The position numbers and the translations under genes are program-made. Below the pieces are notes generated by a model. The model searched no databases. It had not been told where the DNA came from and was given only the letters and a program-made list of their open reading frames with translations. This document shows positions 36,452-44,516 of a DNA stretch of 64,000 nt, one piece after another. Origin of the DNA: Candidatus Competibacteraceae bacterium (GTDB taxonomy: Bacteria > Pseudomonadota > Gammaproteobacteria > Competibacterales > Competibacteraceae); contig JADJQQ010000001.1 in assembly GCA_016712625.1 (NCBI GenBank), forward strand, positions 434,001 to 498,000, given 5' to 3'. The number at the start of each line of letters is the position of its first letter. Position 1 is the first letter of the stretch.

Positions 36452-37128
36452 TCAGTCTTTGTTCAGTGATTCCCGTTTGAGGGCCGCCAGTTCCGCCTCA
36501 ACTTCGCTGTTGACTTCCATCTTTAAAAATTCGCGCTCAATCTGGCTATACTGGCCATACACCTCATCGCGCGCTTCCATGCGGGCTTCCATTTCCCCAC
36601 TTTATCCGCCATGCGGCCGAAGGAATTGTTGAGATCAAGGCCGGTCTGGAATCGATCGTGGACTTGATCCATCTGTTCGCGCGCCTGCGCCGCCCGTTGC
36701 CGGGCCACCAAGCTTCCCTTTTTCAGCCGCGCTTCCTCCAACTTCATTTCCAGCGCCCGTAACTGTGCCTTAAGGCGCTCACTGGTACGTCGGGCCGACT
36801 CCGAAGACACTTCCAAATGGGCGACCATGCTGTCATGTTCTTTCTTACGCATCAGCGCTTCACGGGCCAAGGCTTCATTGCCAGCTTGCAGCGCCCGCCG
36901 CGCCCGCTCATTCCATTCGCTGGCCTGACGGCGCTGGCTGTCCAGCTCCTTCGATAGCTGTTTCTCGCTGGCTACCGCGTCGATCACGCCTTCACGCGCG
37001 CTGCTGATGTTCTCCTCCATCTCGCGGATAAGTTGTTTGATCATCCGTTCAGGGTCTTCAACGCGGTCTACTAGATCGTTGAGATTCGCCGCGATGACAT
37101 CACTGATGCGCTTAAATAGACTGGCCAT
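36452..37128 (-). CDS. pspA: PspA/IM30-family membrane stress protein (frameshifted as read)
   Basis: ESCRT-III-like phage-shock protein that binds stressed inner membrane. The start at 37128 (MASLFKRISDVIAANLNDLVDRVEDPERMIKQLIREME) has GTGGAGG upstream. A long coiled coil follows, with ALAREALMRKKEHD and the usual PspA order. The frame is lost near 36592-36598 (TTTCCCC on the plus strand). Adding one base lets it continue as ARMEARDEVYGQYSQIERE to the stop at 36452, giving 225 residues with the acidic VEAELAAL ending typical of the family. The break is thus probably a homopolymer sequencing error. The first gene of the leftward pspA/DUF2339/kinase-FGE group; no pspBC or pspF is present. Confidence 0.88.
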
Positions 37129-37379
37129 GTTTACCTCCACAGAGTGACAAATTAATAGAAGAATAGCTTGAGTATAGTGAAGAATATTTATTATGAACAG
37201 TGTTCAATTAATATTTGAAGAAAAATCCGCCAAATGACGGACTTCTGGTTGTTTCAAAAAGAATTATTCGAAGGCCATCGCTCAAGAACTCCGATTCGAC
37301 TCATCATAATAGTTACAATCATCCGGTTGAAGCCCCCACTCTTTCACTCTGGCTGATCAGCTTTGGCAAGACGCTTAGC
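37129..37379. other. Spacer upstream of pspA
   Basis: A 251-bp AT-rich stretch before pspA. It should hold the pspA promoter. A sigma-54 -24/-12 element (GG-N10-GC) was looked for and not recognised. Confidence 0.35.
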
Positions 37380-37793
37380 TTAATTATCACCATCCCGGTT
37401 CCGGCCGCGCCGACCTTCCCCATCATCCCGGTTCCGGCCGCGCCGACCTTCCCCATCATCCCGGTTGCGCGTGCGCGACGCATCCTTATCGTCTCGATTC
37501 CGATCTCGCCGGCCCTCTCCATCGTCTCGGCTGCGAGTGCGCGACGCATCATTATCATCCCGCCCATCTCGCCGGCTCTCTCGATCACCCCGATCACCCC
37601 GATCACCCCGATCACCCCGATCACCCCGATCTTTACGGAAGGAATCTTCCGTAATTCCATCAACGGGTATCTGTTTAAACACTTCCTGCATCAGCTTCAA
37701 AGGGAAATCGTCTCCTGATCCTCTGGCGAATACCAAAGCTGGAGCCGCAGTCGCCAATGCGGCGCTAAAAAATAATATAGCCTTAATTTTCAT
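37380..37793 (-). CDS. Secreted Arg/Asp-rich tandem-repeat protein
   Basis: A 137-residue predicted exported protein. Signal peptide MKIKAILFFSAALATAAPALVFARG, about 25 residues, with GGGGA as ribosome site before the ATG at 37793. A short mature part (residues 26-52) is followed by low-complexity repeats: five DRG triplets at 54-70, then RTR(S/N)RDDGEGRRDRNRDD-type units to the end. The DNA holds a 9-bp tandem array at about 37583-37630 and 30-mer units left of it. The mixture of Arg, Asp and Gly suggests a disordered polyampholyte. No function is known to me; codon-level repeats are prone to copy-number change. Confidence 0.8.
   Translation of the reverse strand: MKIKAILFFSAALATAAPALVFARGSGDDFPLKLMQEVFKQIPVDGITEDSFRKDRGDRGDRGDRGDRGDRESRRDGRDDNDASRTRSRDDGEGRRDRNRDDKDASRTRNRDDGEGRRGRNRDDGEGRRGRNRDGDN
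37390..37630 (-). repeat. Tandem repeats inside Arg/Asp-rich gene
   Basis: Two nested arrays. A 9-bp unit (ATCACCCCG on the plus strand) is repeated about five times near 37583-37630, encoding Asp-Arg-Gly. Farther left, longer units of about 30 bp with a shared CATCATCCCGGTT core repeat two to three times, encoding NRDDGEGRRGR. The units keep the reading frame. Confidence 0.85.
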
Positions 37794-38346
37794 TGAGTTA
37801 TCCCCATAATCAACATTATCATCACATCTAAATTTCAGCGTATTAAAACGACTCAAGTGAAATTCTATCAATTGATACATTAATAGCTTCTGAAAGGATA
37901 ATAAAGCAAATAAAATGCCACTTTTAAAAATAAGAGTGATTTTAAATAATGCGGCGCGTTGCACGCTTATTACAGTCTGAGCCAACCGGCGATTTTCTCT
38001 CGCATTTGCACTTTACACCCTAAAAAAGGTCATTTTCCAAAACGCTGGCCATAGGCTTCAACTCGCTATTTATTGCTAAAGGCAGGGCTAACATTACGAA
38101 GCAGAGTTTAACCAGATCAATTTGGACCCATCCAATCCAAATCGATCCTTTGGCAAAAGTCGTTCCACCTCAGCAATGTGATAGGGTATCGCGCTCTTTA
38201 AAACCGCCTATTTCATGAATCAGGTCACGCAACAAGACCATCATCCAACCTCGGAGCGGCCTCAGCCTGCAAGTGATTCTATTCTGCTATCATGGCGCGC
38301 TCGCACCGGATTACCGGCTTTCGTTCTTCAAGTGACCTGAATTGCC
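37794..38346. other. Long non-coding stretch before suhB
   Basis: 553 bp with no convincing gene on either strand. The left part is AT-rich and must hold the promoter of the Arg/Asp-repeat gene. The right part should hold the suhB promoter; TATCAT at 38288-38293 is a possible -10, without a good -35. No tRNA, riboswitch or strong terminator was recognised. A small RNA gene cannot be excluded. Confidence 0.4.
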
Positions 38347-39147
38347 ATGAACCCAGTTTTGACCATCGCCAAGCGCGCCGCCCTCAGCGCCAGCCGCATT
38401 TTACTCCGCCATTTTGACCACCTCGAACGGCTGAATATCACCACCAAGCAGCGCAATGATTTTGTCACGGAAGCAGATTTACAGGCTGAACGAGACATTA
38501 TCCAAATTTTGCGCAAAACCTACCCCAATCACGGCATTCTGGCGGAGGAAAGCGGGGAGCAACCAGGACAGGATGAATACCAGTGGGTGATCGACCCGCT
38601 CGATGGCACCACCAACTTCATCCACGGCATCCCACATTTTGCGATCTCTATCGGTTTTCGCCACAAAAATCGGTTGGAAGCAGCGCTTGTCTACGATCCA
38701 ATCCGGCAGGAGCTGTTTACCGCCTCACGCGGCGGCAGTGCGCAACTCAACGACCGCCGCATCCGAGTCAGCAATATCAACGCCCTGGAAAACGCTTTAC
38801 TCGGCACCGGCTTTCCATTTCGCCATCCTCAGCACCAACCCGCCTACTTGAATCTCTTCGGCCGCCTTTTCAATAAGTGTGTGGAAATTCGTCGGCCTGG
38901 AGCCGCTTCGCTCGATTTGGCTTATGTGGCGGCCGGCCGGTTCGATGCGTTCTGGGAGATCGGCCTGAAACCGTGGGACCTGGCCGGCGGCGTGCTGTTG
39001 GTACAGGAGGCCGGCGGATTGGTCAGCGATTTTAGCGGCGGCAACGACTTCATGAAATCCGGCAATATCGTTGCCGGCAATCCCAAGATTTTCAAGGCGC
39101 TGTTACAAGAAATACAGCCGCATCTGACCCTTGAACTAGCGCATTGA
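38347..39147 (+). CDS. suhB: Inositol-1-monophosphatase family protein SuhB
   Basis: Mg-dependent phosphatase and, in enterics, a transcription-antitermination partner of NusA for rRNA operons. 266 residues, E. coli SuhB having 267. Metal-binding motifs: ILAEESGE, WVIDPLDGTTNFIHGIPHFAISI, and WDLAGGVLLVQEAGG. Opens MNPVLTIAKRAALSASRILLRH, as in SuhB. Convergent with the macro-domain gene, with 12 bp between them. Confidence 0.95.
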   Translation: MNPVLTIAKRAALSASRILLRHFDHLERLNITTKQRNDFVTEADLQAERDIIQILRKTYPNHGILAEESGEQPGQDEYQWVIDPLDGTTNFIHGIPHFAISIGFRHKNRLEAALVYDPIRQELFTASRGGSAQLNDRRIRVSNINALENALLGTGFPFRHPQHQPAYLNLFGRLFNKCVEIRRPGAASLDLAYVAAGRFDAFWEIGLKPWDLAGGVLLVQEAGGLVSDFSGGNDFMKSGNIVAGNPKIFKALLQEIQPHLTLELAH

Positions 39148-39159
39148 CCGCTTATCCGA

Positions 39160-39681
39160 TCAGCGTTCCGACAGCGCCTGCTGGTAAGCTTGGCGCACGT
39201 CCGGGCCGAAACACACCAAATAAACTGTTTCGATTCGTTCATCGCTGGCCAAAAACCGTCGGACCTCTCGCACCGCGATCCGCGCCGCTTCCGCCACAGG
39301 ATAGCCGTATACCCCACAGCTGATGGCGGGAAACGCAAAGCTGCGAACGCCGTTCTCCACCCCCAATTGCAGACTGTTGCGATAGCAGGCCGCGAGCAGT
39401 TCCGGTTCGTCCTGGCGTCCGCCTTGCCAAACTGGCCCAACCGTATGAATAACGTGTCGAGCGGGCAACCGATAACCGCGCGTGATCTTGGCCTGACCGG
39501 TCTCACAACCGTCCAAGGTACGGCACTCCGCCAGCAATTCCGGCCCAGCGGCGCGGTGAATAGCGCCATCCACGCCGCCGCCGCCCAATAAAGAACGGTT
39601 GGCGGCATTAACGATAGCGTCCACTGTCATTTGGGTGATGTCGCTGGAAACCATCTGGATACGATCAGCCGTTGCCGCCAT
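39160..39681 (-). CDS. ymdB: Macro domain protein, O-acetyl-ADP-ribose deacetylase
   Basis: A 173-residue stand-alone macro domain that binds ADP-ribose derivatives. Motifs: SSDITQMTVDAIVNAANRSLLGGGGVDGAIHRAAG (with the catalytic Asn/Asp region), HTVGPVW, and FPAISCGVYGYPVAEAARIA. The class matches YmdB/MacroD. The start at 39681 precedes the rubredoxin stop by only a short gap, so the two may share a transcript running left. Confidence 0.94.
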   Translation of the reverse strand: MAATADRIQMVSSDITQMTVDAIVNAANRSLLGGGGVDGAIHRAAGPELLAECRTLDGCETGQAKITRGYRLPARHVIHTVGPVWQGGRQDEPELLAACYRNSLQLGVENGVRSFAFPAISCGVYGYPVAEAARIAVREVRRFLASDERIETVYLVCFGPDVRQAYQQALSER

Positions 39682-39696
39682 GTCAATGCTCCAAAG

Positions 39697-39861
39697 CTAA
39701 ATCTCCACCATCTCAAAATCATCCTTGGTCGCTCCGCATTCTGGACAAGTCCAAGTCAGCGGCACGTCTTCCCAAGCTGTTCCCGGTGGAATGCCATCGT
39801 CCGGCCAGCCTTTTTCTTCATCATAGATAAAGCCACAGATCAAGCACATGTATTTCTTCAT
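39697..39861 (-). CDS. Rubredoxin
   Basis: A 54-residue one-iron electron carrier. The two CxxC pairs are clear: MCLICGFIYDEEKGWPDDGIPPGT and WTCPECGATKDDFEMVEI. The start at 39861 (MKKYMCLICG) gives the normal rubredoxin length; an upstream in-frame ATG at 39885 would add eight residues. Partner reductase or oxidoreductase genes are not adjacent. Possible roles are alkane hydroxylation or oxygen/peroxide reduction. Confidence 0.95.
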   Translation of the reverse strand: MKKYMCLICGFIYDEEKGWPDDGIPPGTAWEDVPLTWTCPECGATKDDFEMVEI

Positions 39862-39939
39862 TGTGTTATCAATTTCCATTTCCAAGGGTTTTATCGAAGC
39901 CGCATCGGATTAACATTGCCACATGCTAGCGAATCCTGA

Positions 39940-39980
39940 AAAACCCATAGGGTTTATTAGCATTTCGCTACTATGCTAAT
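39940..39980. promoter_or_regulatory. Paired inverted repeats upstream of thiD
   Basis: AAACCC/GGGTTT around 39940-39954, and an 8-bp repeat ATTAGCAT / ATGCTAAT at 39956-39980 with a 9-nt spacer. They lie between the divergent rubredoxin and thiD genes. They look like an operator or RNA hairpins. The sequence does not contain the conserved TPP riboswitch elements. Confidence 0.4.
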
Positions 39981-40033
39981 GAGCAGTCTGTTTTAAATCA
40001 TAACCGGTTACTGGTCCCGGCCCGCTCCTTCCC

Positions 40034-40882
40034 ATGGTACTTTGGAGTTCCCGTTTGATCCCAGCAAATCCCCCAACTCTCCCGGTCGTGATGGCCTTCG
40101 CTGGGACCGATCCCAGTGGTGGCGCGGGTATCCCAGCCGATATTGAAACCATCGTCAGCCTGGGCTGTCATCCGGCCCCGGTTGTTACGGCCTTGAGCGT
40201 GCAGAATACGCACAACGTCCAAGCCTTGTGCCCGATTCCCGCCGATCAAATGATCGCCCAAGCGCACGCGGTGCTGGAAGATATGTCGGTGGCAGCCTTC
40301 AAGATCGGGCTGATTGGCAGCGTCGAAAACGCCGTCGCGCTGCATCGCCTCTTAAGCGCTCATCCCGATATTCCCGTAGTGCTCGACCCCGTACTAGCCG
40401 CTGGCGGCGGGGCCGAGTTAGCCGATACAGCGCTAATCGAAGCTATGCGGACCTTGTTGTTGCCGCTCACCACCATTCTGACGCCCAACAGTGGAGAAGC
40501 GCGTCGCCTGGCGCCAGAGGGCGACTCGCTGAACGCCTGTGCGATGGCCCTGCTGGAGCGCGGTTGCCAATACGTGTTGATCACCGGCGGCCACGAACCC
40601 ACTGAAAATATCACCAATAACTTGTACGGCAACCATCGCTTGCTGGAAACCTTTCACTGGCCGCGGCTGACGCACGATTATCACGGCTCCGGCTGTACGC
40701 TGGCCGCGGCTATCGCCGCTCTGCTCGCTCAAGGCCAACATCTGTATTCCGGCCCTCCGAATTCCGCCATCGTACAGGCGCAAGATTACACCTGGCGCTC
40801 ATTGGAGGCCGCGTATCGGGTCGGTGGCGGGCAATTGATTCCCAATCGGCTATTTTGGGCCACCTCTCCCCGAGACACCTGA
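40034..40882 (+). CDS. thiD: Hydroxymethylpyrimidine/phosphomethylpyrimidine kinase
   Basis: Phosphorylates HMP-P for thiamine synthesis. Ribokinase-fold motifs: MAFAGTDPSGGAGIPADIETI, VVLDPVLAAGGG, ILTPNSGEARRL, and YHGSGCTLAAAIAALLA with the catalytic aspartate region. The ATG at 40034 gives 282 residues but has no ribosome site. A TTG at 40055 (IPANPPTLPVV) has GGAG about seven bases upstream and may be the true start. Its stop overlaps the thiE start by one base (TGATG). Confidence 0.93.
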   Translation: MVLWSSRLIPANPPTLPVVMAFAGTDPSGGAGIPADIETIVSLGCHPAPVVTALSVQNTHNVQALCPIPADQMIAQAHAVLEDMSVAAFKIGLIGSVENAVALHRLLSAHPDIPVVLDPVLAAGGGAELADTALIEAMRTLLLPLTTILTPNSGEARRLAPEGDSLNACAMALLERGCQYVLITGGHEPTENITNNLYGNHRLLETFHWPRLTHDYHGSGCTLAAAIAALLAQGQHLYSGPPNSAIVQAQDYTWRSLEAAYRVGGGQLIPNRLFWATSPRDT

Positions 40883-41508
40883 TGAATAAACTGGTTTGTC
40901 GTGGCCTTTATGCGATCACCGACCCCTTTCTACTCGCCGATGATCAGCTCGATAGAGCAGTCGAACAAGCCATTCTGGGGGGCGCCCGCCTCATTCAATA
41001 TCGCGATAAAAACAGCGATGTACTTCGACGGCGGCGACAAGCAGAATCATTGAACCGCTTATGCCGACGCCATCAAGTGCCGTTGATCATCAACGATGAT
41101 GTGGAATTGGCGGTTCAAAGCGGCGCGGCGGGCGTTCACATCGGCCGGGATGACCCCGCCTTCGCCACCGCTCGCGCGCGTTTGGGCGAGGCCGCATTGA
41201 TCGGCGTATCCTGCTATGACCGGCTGGATCTGGCGCTGGACGCCGAGCGAGCCGGGGCCGATTATGTAGCCTTCGGCGCTGTGTTTCCGTCACCGACCAA
41301 ACCGACCGAAATTCGCGCCCCCCTTAGCTTGCTCCGCGAAGCTCGAACGGCGTTGAAGGCGCCCATCATCGCCATCGGCGGCATTACGCCCGAGAATGCG
41401 CCATCATTGCTGGCAGCGGGCGTCGATGCGCTCGCCGTAGTCAGCGCGGTGTTTGGCCAGCCTGATATCCAGTCCGCTGCCCGGCGTTTTGCCGTTTTAT
41501 TTGCTTGA
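40882..41508 (+). CDS. thiE: Thiamine-phosphate synthase
   Basis: Joins HMP-PP and the thiazole phosphate. 208 residues from the ATG at 40882 (MNKLVCRGLYAITDPFLL). TIM-barrel signature segments: IQYRDKNSD, LIINDDVELAVQSGAAGVHIGRDD, GVSCYD, ADYVAFGAVFPSPTKP, and AIGGITPENAPSLLAAGVDALAVVSAVF. Translationally coupled to thiD. HemL follows 12 bp later, so the three may form one transcript. Confidence 0.95.
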   Translation: MNKLVCRGLYAITDPFLLADDQLDRAVEQAILGGARLIQYRDKNSDVLRRRRQAESLNRLCRRHQVPLIINDDVELAVQSGAAGVHIGRDDPAFATARARLGEAALIGVSCYDRLDLALDAERAGADYVAFGAVFPSPTKPTEIRAPLSLLREARTALKAPIIAIGGITPENAPSLLAAGVDALAVVSAVFGQPDIQSAARRFAVLFA

Positions 41509-41519
41509 GGAATTTGGTT

Positions 41520-42797
41520 ATGAGCCGCTCCGAACAATTGTTTATCGAAGCCCAGCGCTATATCCCTGGTGGGGTTAACTCGCCGGTGCGCGCTTTTCGT
41601 GGCGTTGGCGGTAGCCCGATTTTCTTCAAGCGCGGTGAGGGTGCTTATCTGTACGATGAAGACGACCGCCGCTACATCGATTATGTCGGTTCTTGGGGGC
41701 CGATGATTGCTGGACACGCTCATCCAGCAGTAGTCCGCGCCGTGCAGGCCGCGGCGGCCAATGGCCTGAGTTTCGGAGCGCCCACCGCGGCCGAAACTCA
41801 CATGGCCCGCAAAATTCAAGAATGGATGCCCTCCATGGAATTGACGCGGATGTGTAATTCCGGCACCGAGGCGACCATGAGCGCCATCCGTCTGGCTCGT
41901 GGTTTCACTGCCCGTAACACGATCATCAAATTCGAGGGCTGTTATCACGGCCATTCCGATTCACTGCTGATCAAGGCCGGCTCTGGCGCGCTGACTTTGG
42001 GCGTACCGACTTCCCCCGGCGTGCCAGCCGCGCTGGCGGCTTATACCGTCACGTTGAATTACAACGACTTGGCACAGATTAGGGAAGCATTTACGCAGCT
42101 CGGCGAAGAAATCGCCGGCGTCATTGTCGAGCCGATTGCCGGGAACATGAACTGCATTCCCCCGGTTTCCGGTTTTTTGGAAGGGCTGCGTGAGCTTTGC
42201 GATCGCTATGGCAGCGTCCTCATTTTCGATGAAGTGATGACCGGGTTTCGGGTCGCGCCCGGTGGCGCGCAACAACTGTATGGCATCACTCCTGATCTGA
42301 CTACGCTCGGCAAGGTGATCGGCGGCGGGATGCCGGTCGGCGCTTTTGGGGGTCAGCGGGCGATTATGGAAAAACTGGCTCCGCTGGGGCCGATCTATCA
42401 GGCGGGCACGCTGTCCGGCAATCCGGTGGCGATGGCGGCGGGGCTGACGACGCTGGATTTAATTGCCGCGCCCGGCTTTCACGCCAATCTATCCGCCAAA
42501 ACCCAACAGTTATGCCAAGGGCTGCTAGCCGCCGCTCACAAAGCCAGCATACCGCTGACCACTAACCATGTCGGCGGGATGTTCGGCCTGTTTTTCACGG
42601 ATCAGCCGGTCAATACCTACGCCCAGGCTGTCGCGTGCGATATAGAACGATTTAAGAGGTTTTTTCACGGTATGTTGACGGAAGGCATCTATCTCGCGCC
42701 ATCCGCCTTCGAAGCCGGCTTTATGTCGTCGGCCCATAGCGACGCTGACATTGATGCGACACTGAGCGCCGCACAACGGGTGTTCGCCCGTCTCTAA
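41520..42797 (+). CDS. hemL: Glutamate-1-semialdehyde 2,1-aminomutase
   Basis: PLP enzyme making 5-aminolevulinate in the C5 haem pathway; 425 residues. The start at 41520 (MSRSEQLFIEAQRYIPGGVNSPVRAF) has GAGG upstream. Motifs: YVGSWGPMIAGHAHP, MCNSGTEATMSAIRLARG, FDEVMTGFR, and LTTLGKVIGGGMPVGAFGG with the Schiff-base lysine. It confirms the glutamyl-tRNA route to tetrapyrroles, as expected in a gammaproteobacterium. A hairpin separates it from the convergent dsbB. Confidence 0.97.
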   Translation: MSRSEQLFIEAQRYIPGGVNSPVRAFRGVGGSPIFFKRGEGAYLYDEDDRRYIDYVGSWGPMIAGHAHPAVVRAVQAAAANGLSFGAPTAAETHMARKIQEWMPSMELTRMCNSGTEATMSAIRLARGFTARNTIIKFEGCYHGHSDSLLIKAGSGALTLGVPTSPGVPAALAAYTVTLNYNDLAQIREAFTQLGEEIAGVIVEPIAGNMNCIPPVSGFLEGLRELCDRYGSVLIFDEVMTGFRVAPGGAQQLYGITPDLTTLGKVIGGGMPVGAFGGQRAIMEKLAPLGPIYQAGTLSGNPVAMAAGLTTLDLIAAPGFHANLSAKTQQLCQGLLAAAHKASIPLTTNHVGGMFGLFFTDQPVNTYAQAVACDIERFKRFFHGMLTEGIYLAPSAFEAGFMSSAHSDADIDATLSAAQRVFARL

Positions 42798-42808
42798 AAA
42801 TCCGGCAA

Positions 42809-42825
42809 GCTCTCATCATGAGAGC
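42809..42825. terminator. Small hairpin between convergent hemL and dsbB
   Basis: Perfect 7-bp stem GCTCTCA/TGAGAGC with a 3-nt loop, 12 bp after the hemL stop and 14 bp after the dsbB stop. There is no T run on either side, so termination is probable only from its position. Confidence 0.45.
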
Positions 42826-42838
42826 CAACTCACGACCT

Positions 42839-43375
42839 TTAGCGTCGCAACCACCAGTTAGCCCACAGGCCCATCATACCCAAACTGAAAAACAGCAAGA
42901 GGTTCCACATCGGCATACTCAGGCCCAGCAAGCTCCAATCGACCTTGGCGCACTCGCCGGAACCGGTGAGTACTTCCCGCAGCGCCTCGCCGAGCGGAAA
43001 ATTTTGTAGCATGTAATCCAGCCCCGGCCCACAGCGTGGCGCCTCCTCAGGCGGTAAACTCTGTATCCAGACATGCCGCCCCGCGATCAGCACGCCAACG
43101 GTGGCCGCCAAGTCGATCAGCAACCCGTACACTTTTGCACCCCAAGATGGCGGGTTATGAAGCGCCGCAAGCAAAAAAATCACGCCAACCGCCATCAGGG
43201 CCAGCCGCTGGAAAATACACAGCGGGCAAGGCTCAAACCCCTGTACGAGCTGAGTAAAATAGGCATACCCTAGCCCCAGCGCGCACACCAGAAACCCCAC
43301 GGTATTCACCCAGCGACGCGATAGCTCTTGCCAGCCAGCGGGGCTAGGCGTTTCCTTCCGATCAGCATCCGACAT
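42839..43375 (-). CDS. dsbB: Disulfide bond formation protein DsbB
   Basis: Inner-membrane quinone reductase that reoxidises DsbA; 178 residues from the ATG at 43375. Four membrane helices are visible. The quinone-side pair is FEPCPLCIFQRLALM (Cys50, Cys53), and the periplasmic pair is in APRCGPGLDYML and TGSGECAKVDW. The ending WANWWLRR is typical. Together with ubiG it points to ubiquinone-linked oxidative protein folding. No dsbA gene is next to it. Confidence 0.95.
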   Translation of the reverse strand: MSDADRKETPSPAGWQELSRRWVNTVGFLVCALGLGYAYFTQLVQGFEPCPLCIFQRLALMAVGVIFLLAALHNPPSWGAKVYGLLIDLAATVGVLIAGRHVWIQSLPPEEAPRCGPGLDYMLQNFPLGEALREVLTGSGECAKVDWSLLGLSMPMWNLLLFFSLGMMGLWANWWLRR

Positions 43376-43416
43376 AAGCAATCCCAGACTATTTTAAAAT
43401 TAAGCGCTTGATCAAC

Positions 43417-43710
43417 TTAGCGATCCGAGTGGCCCAGCGACCGATCCGGCGCAATGCGGTCACGAACCCGCTGTTTGACTTCCTTGGCTTCGGGAAAGCG
43501 TCCTTGCTGTTGGCGCGACCAGATCAGGTCGTCGTTCACCCGAATTTCAAATACGCCACCGACGCCGGGCAGCAAGGCCACTTCGCCTAGTTCCTGTTCA
43601 AATGTCGTCAGCAGTTCTTGCGCCAACCAAGCCGCGCGCAGCAACCAACGGCATTGAGTGCAATAGCTGATGCTCACTCGCGGCTTTGGTTCCATGATGA
43701 TGCTACTCAT
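43417..43710 (-). CDS. SelT/SelW/SelH-family redox protein, CxxC type
   Basis: A 97-residue Rdx-family thioredoxin-like protein. The motif is SISYCTQCRWLLRAAWLAQELL, where the second redox position is Cys rather than selenocysteine. GVGGVFEIRVNDDLIWSRQQQGRFPEAKEVKQRVRDRI is the conserved C-terminal half. The ATG at 43710 overlaps the mtgA stop in an ATGA, suggesting coupling, while an internal ATG at 43695 would give MEPKPRVSISYC. Function of the bacterial family is not well established. Confidence 0.88.
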   Translation of the reverse strand: MSSIIMEPKPRVSISYCTQCRWLLRAAWLAQELLTTFEQELGEVALLPGVGGVFEIRVNDDLIWSRQQQGRFPEAKEVKQRVRDRIAPDRSLGHSDR

Positions 43711-44516
43711 AACTTGTCGAGATACGTCACGCCGCCTAGTTGCGCCATCTGCTGCTCGATCCAACGCTGGCGCTTGAGGATGTAGGCGGAAGGTTTATCG
43801 ACCCGATAGCGGACGGGATTGGGCAGTACCGCCGCCAAGCGAGCGGCTTGATCACCGGTCAGGCGGGCGGCGGGTTGATTAAAAAAGCGGCGGCTGGCCG
43901 CTTCCACGCCAAAGGTGGAATCCCCAAATTCGGCAATGTTCAGATAGACTTCCAAAATCCGCTCCTTGGGCCAAAGCAGCTCCAGCAACAGTGTAAACCA
44001 CACTTCCAGACCCTTGCGAATGAAACTGCGGCCCGACCACAGAAACAGATTTTTTGCCACCTGCTGGCTGAGGGTGCTGGCGCCACGCAGCGGCTTACCC
44101 TCCTCCTGATCCTCCAACACATTCTGAATTTCAATGAAATCAAAACCATAGTGATCGGGAAAACGCTGATCTTCACCAGCCATCACTGCCAGCGCGGCTT
44201 GCGGTGAAATGCGCGCATACGGCGTCCACATGTAACGGATCGCGGTGCTTTTATCCGTCCATAAGGTTTTAAGCCAGTTTTGGGCGATCACGCTGGAAGT
44301 CGGCGGCGGCAACCAGCGCAACAGCAAGACCAGCAGTAGCGAACCGACGCCAAACAGCCACAACGCCTTCCATAACACCCGCCCGATGCTGATCCAGCCG
44401 CGTGGTTTCACGGTAGGCTGGCGCTGCTTGGTTTTTCGTGACAAAGGCCAACACCGCGCTTTTAGAAAATGCCCCACGCCACCCCTGACGCCATGGTTTC
44501 TCCCAATTCTTCGCAT
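43707..44516 (-). CDS. mtgA: Monofunctional peptidoglycan glycosyltransferase
   Basis: Polymerises lipid II into glycan strands at the inner membrane. 269 residues from 44516. One membrane anchor (ALWLFGVGSLLLVLLLRWL) is followed by the GT51 domain: AGEDQRFPDHYGFD with the catalytic glutamate, RGASTLSQQVAKNLFLW, RKGLEVWFTLLLELLWPKERILEVYLNIAEFG. The N-terminus is uncertain: the ATG at 44516 lies 55 bp inside the preceding flavodoxin gene without a ribosome site, and a TTG about 68 bp later would give a length nearer the E. coli 242. Confidence 0.94.
   Translation of the reverse strand: MRRIGRNHGVRGGVGHFLKARCWPLSRKTKQRQPTVKPRGWISIGRVLWKALWLFGVGSLLLVLLLRWLPPPTSSVIAQNWLKTLWTDKSTAIRYMWTPYARISPQAALAVMAGEDQRFPDHYGFDFIEIQNVLEDQEEGKPLRGASTLSQQVAKNLFLWSGRSFIRKGLEVWFTLLLELLWPKERILEVYLNIAEFGDSTFGVEAASRRFFNQPAARLTGDQAARLAAVLPNPVRYRVDKPSAYILKRQRWIEQQMAQLGGVTYLDKL

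Noticed and set aside
37583..37630. Regular short repeats that might be a CRISPR array
   Set aside because: The 9-bp units are contiguous without spacers and stay in frame within a coding sequence; they encode Asp-Arg-Gly.
39886..40033. TPP riboswitch before thiD
   Set aside because: Conserved thi-box elements (such as CUGAGA) are not present.
43645..43680. Possible selenoprotein (SelW-like)
   Set aside because: The motif reads Cys-Thr-Gln-Cys; no in-frame TGA and no SECIS-like hairpin are needed.
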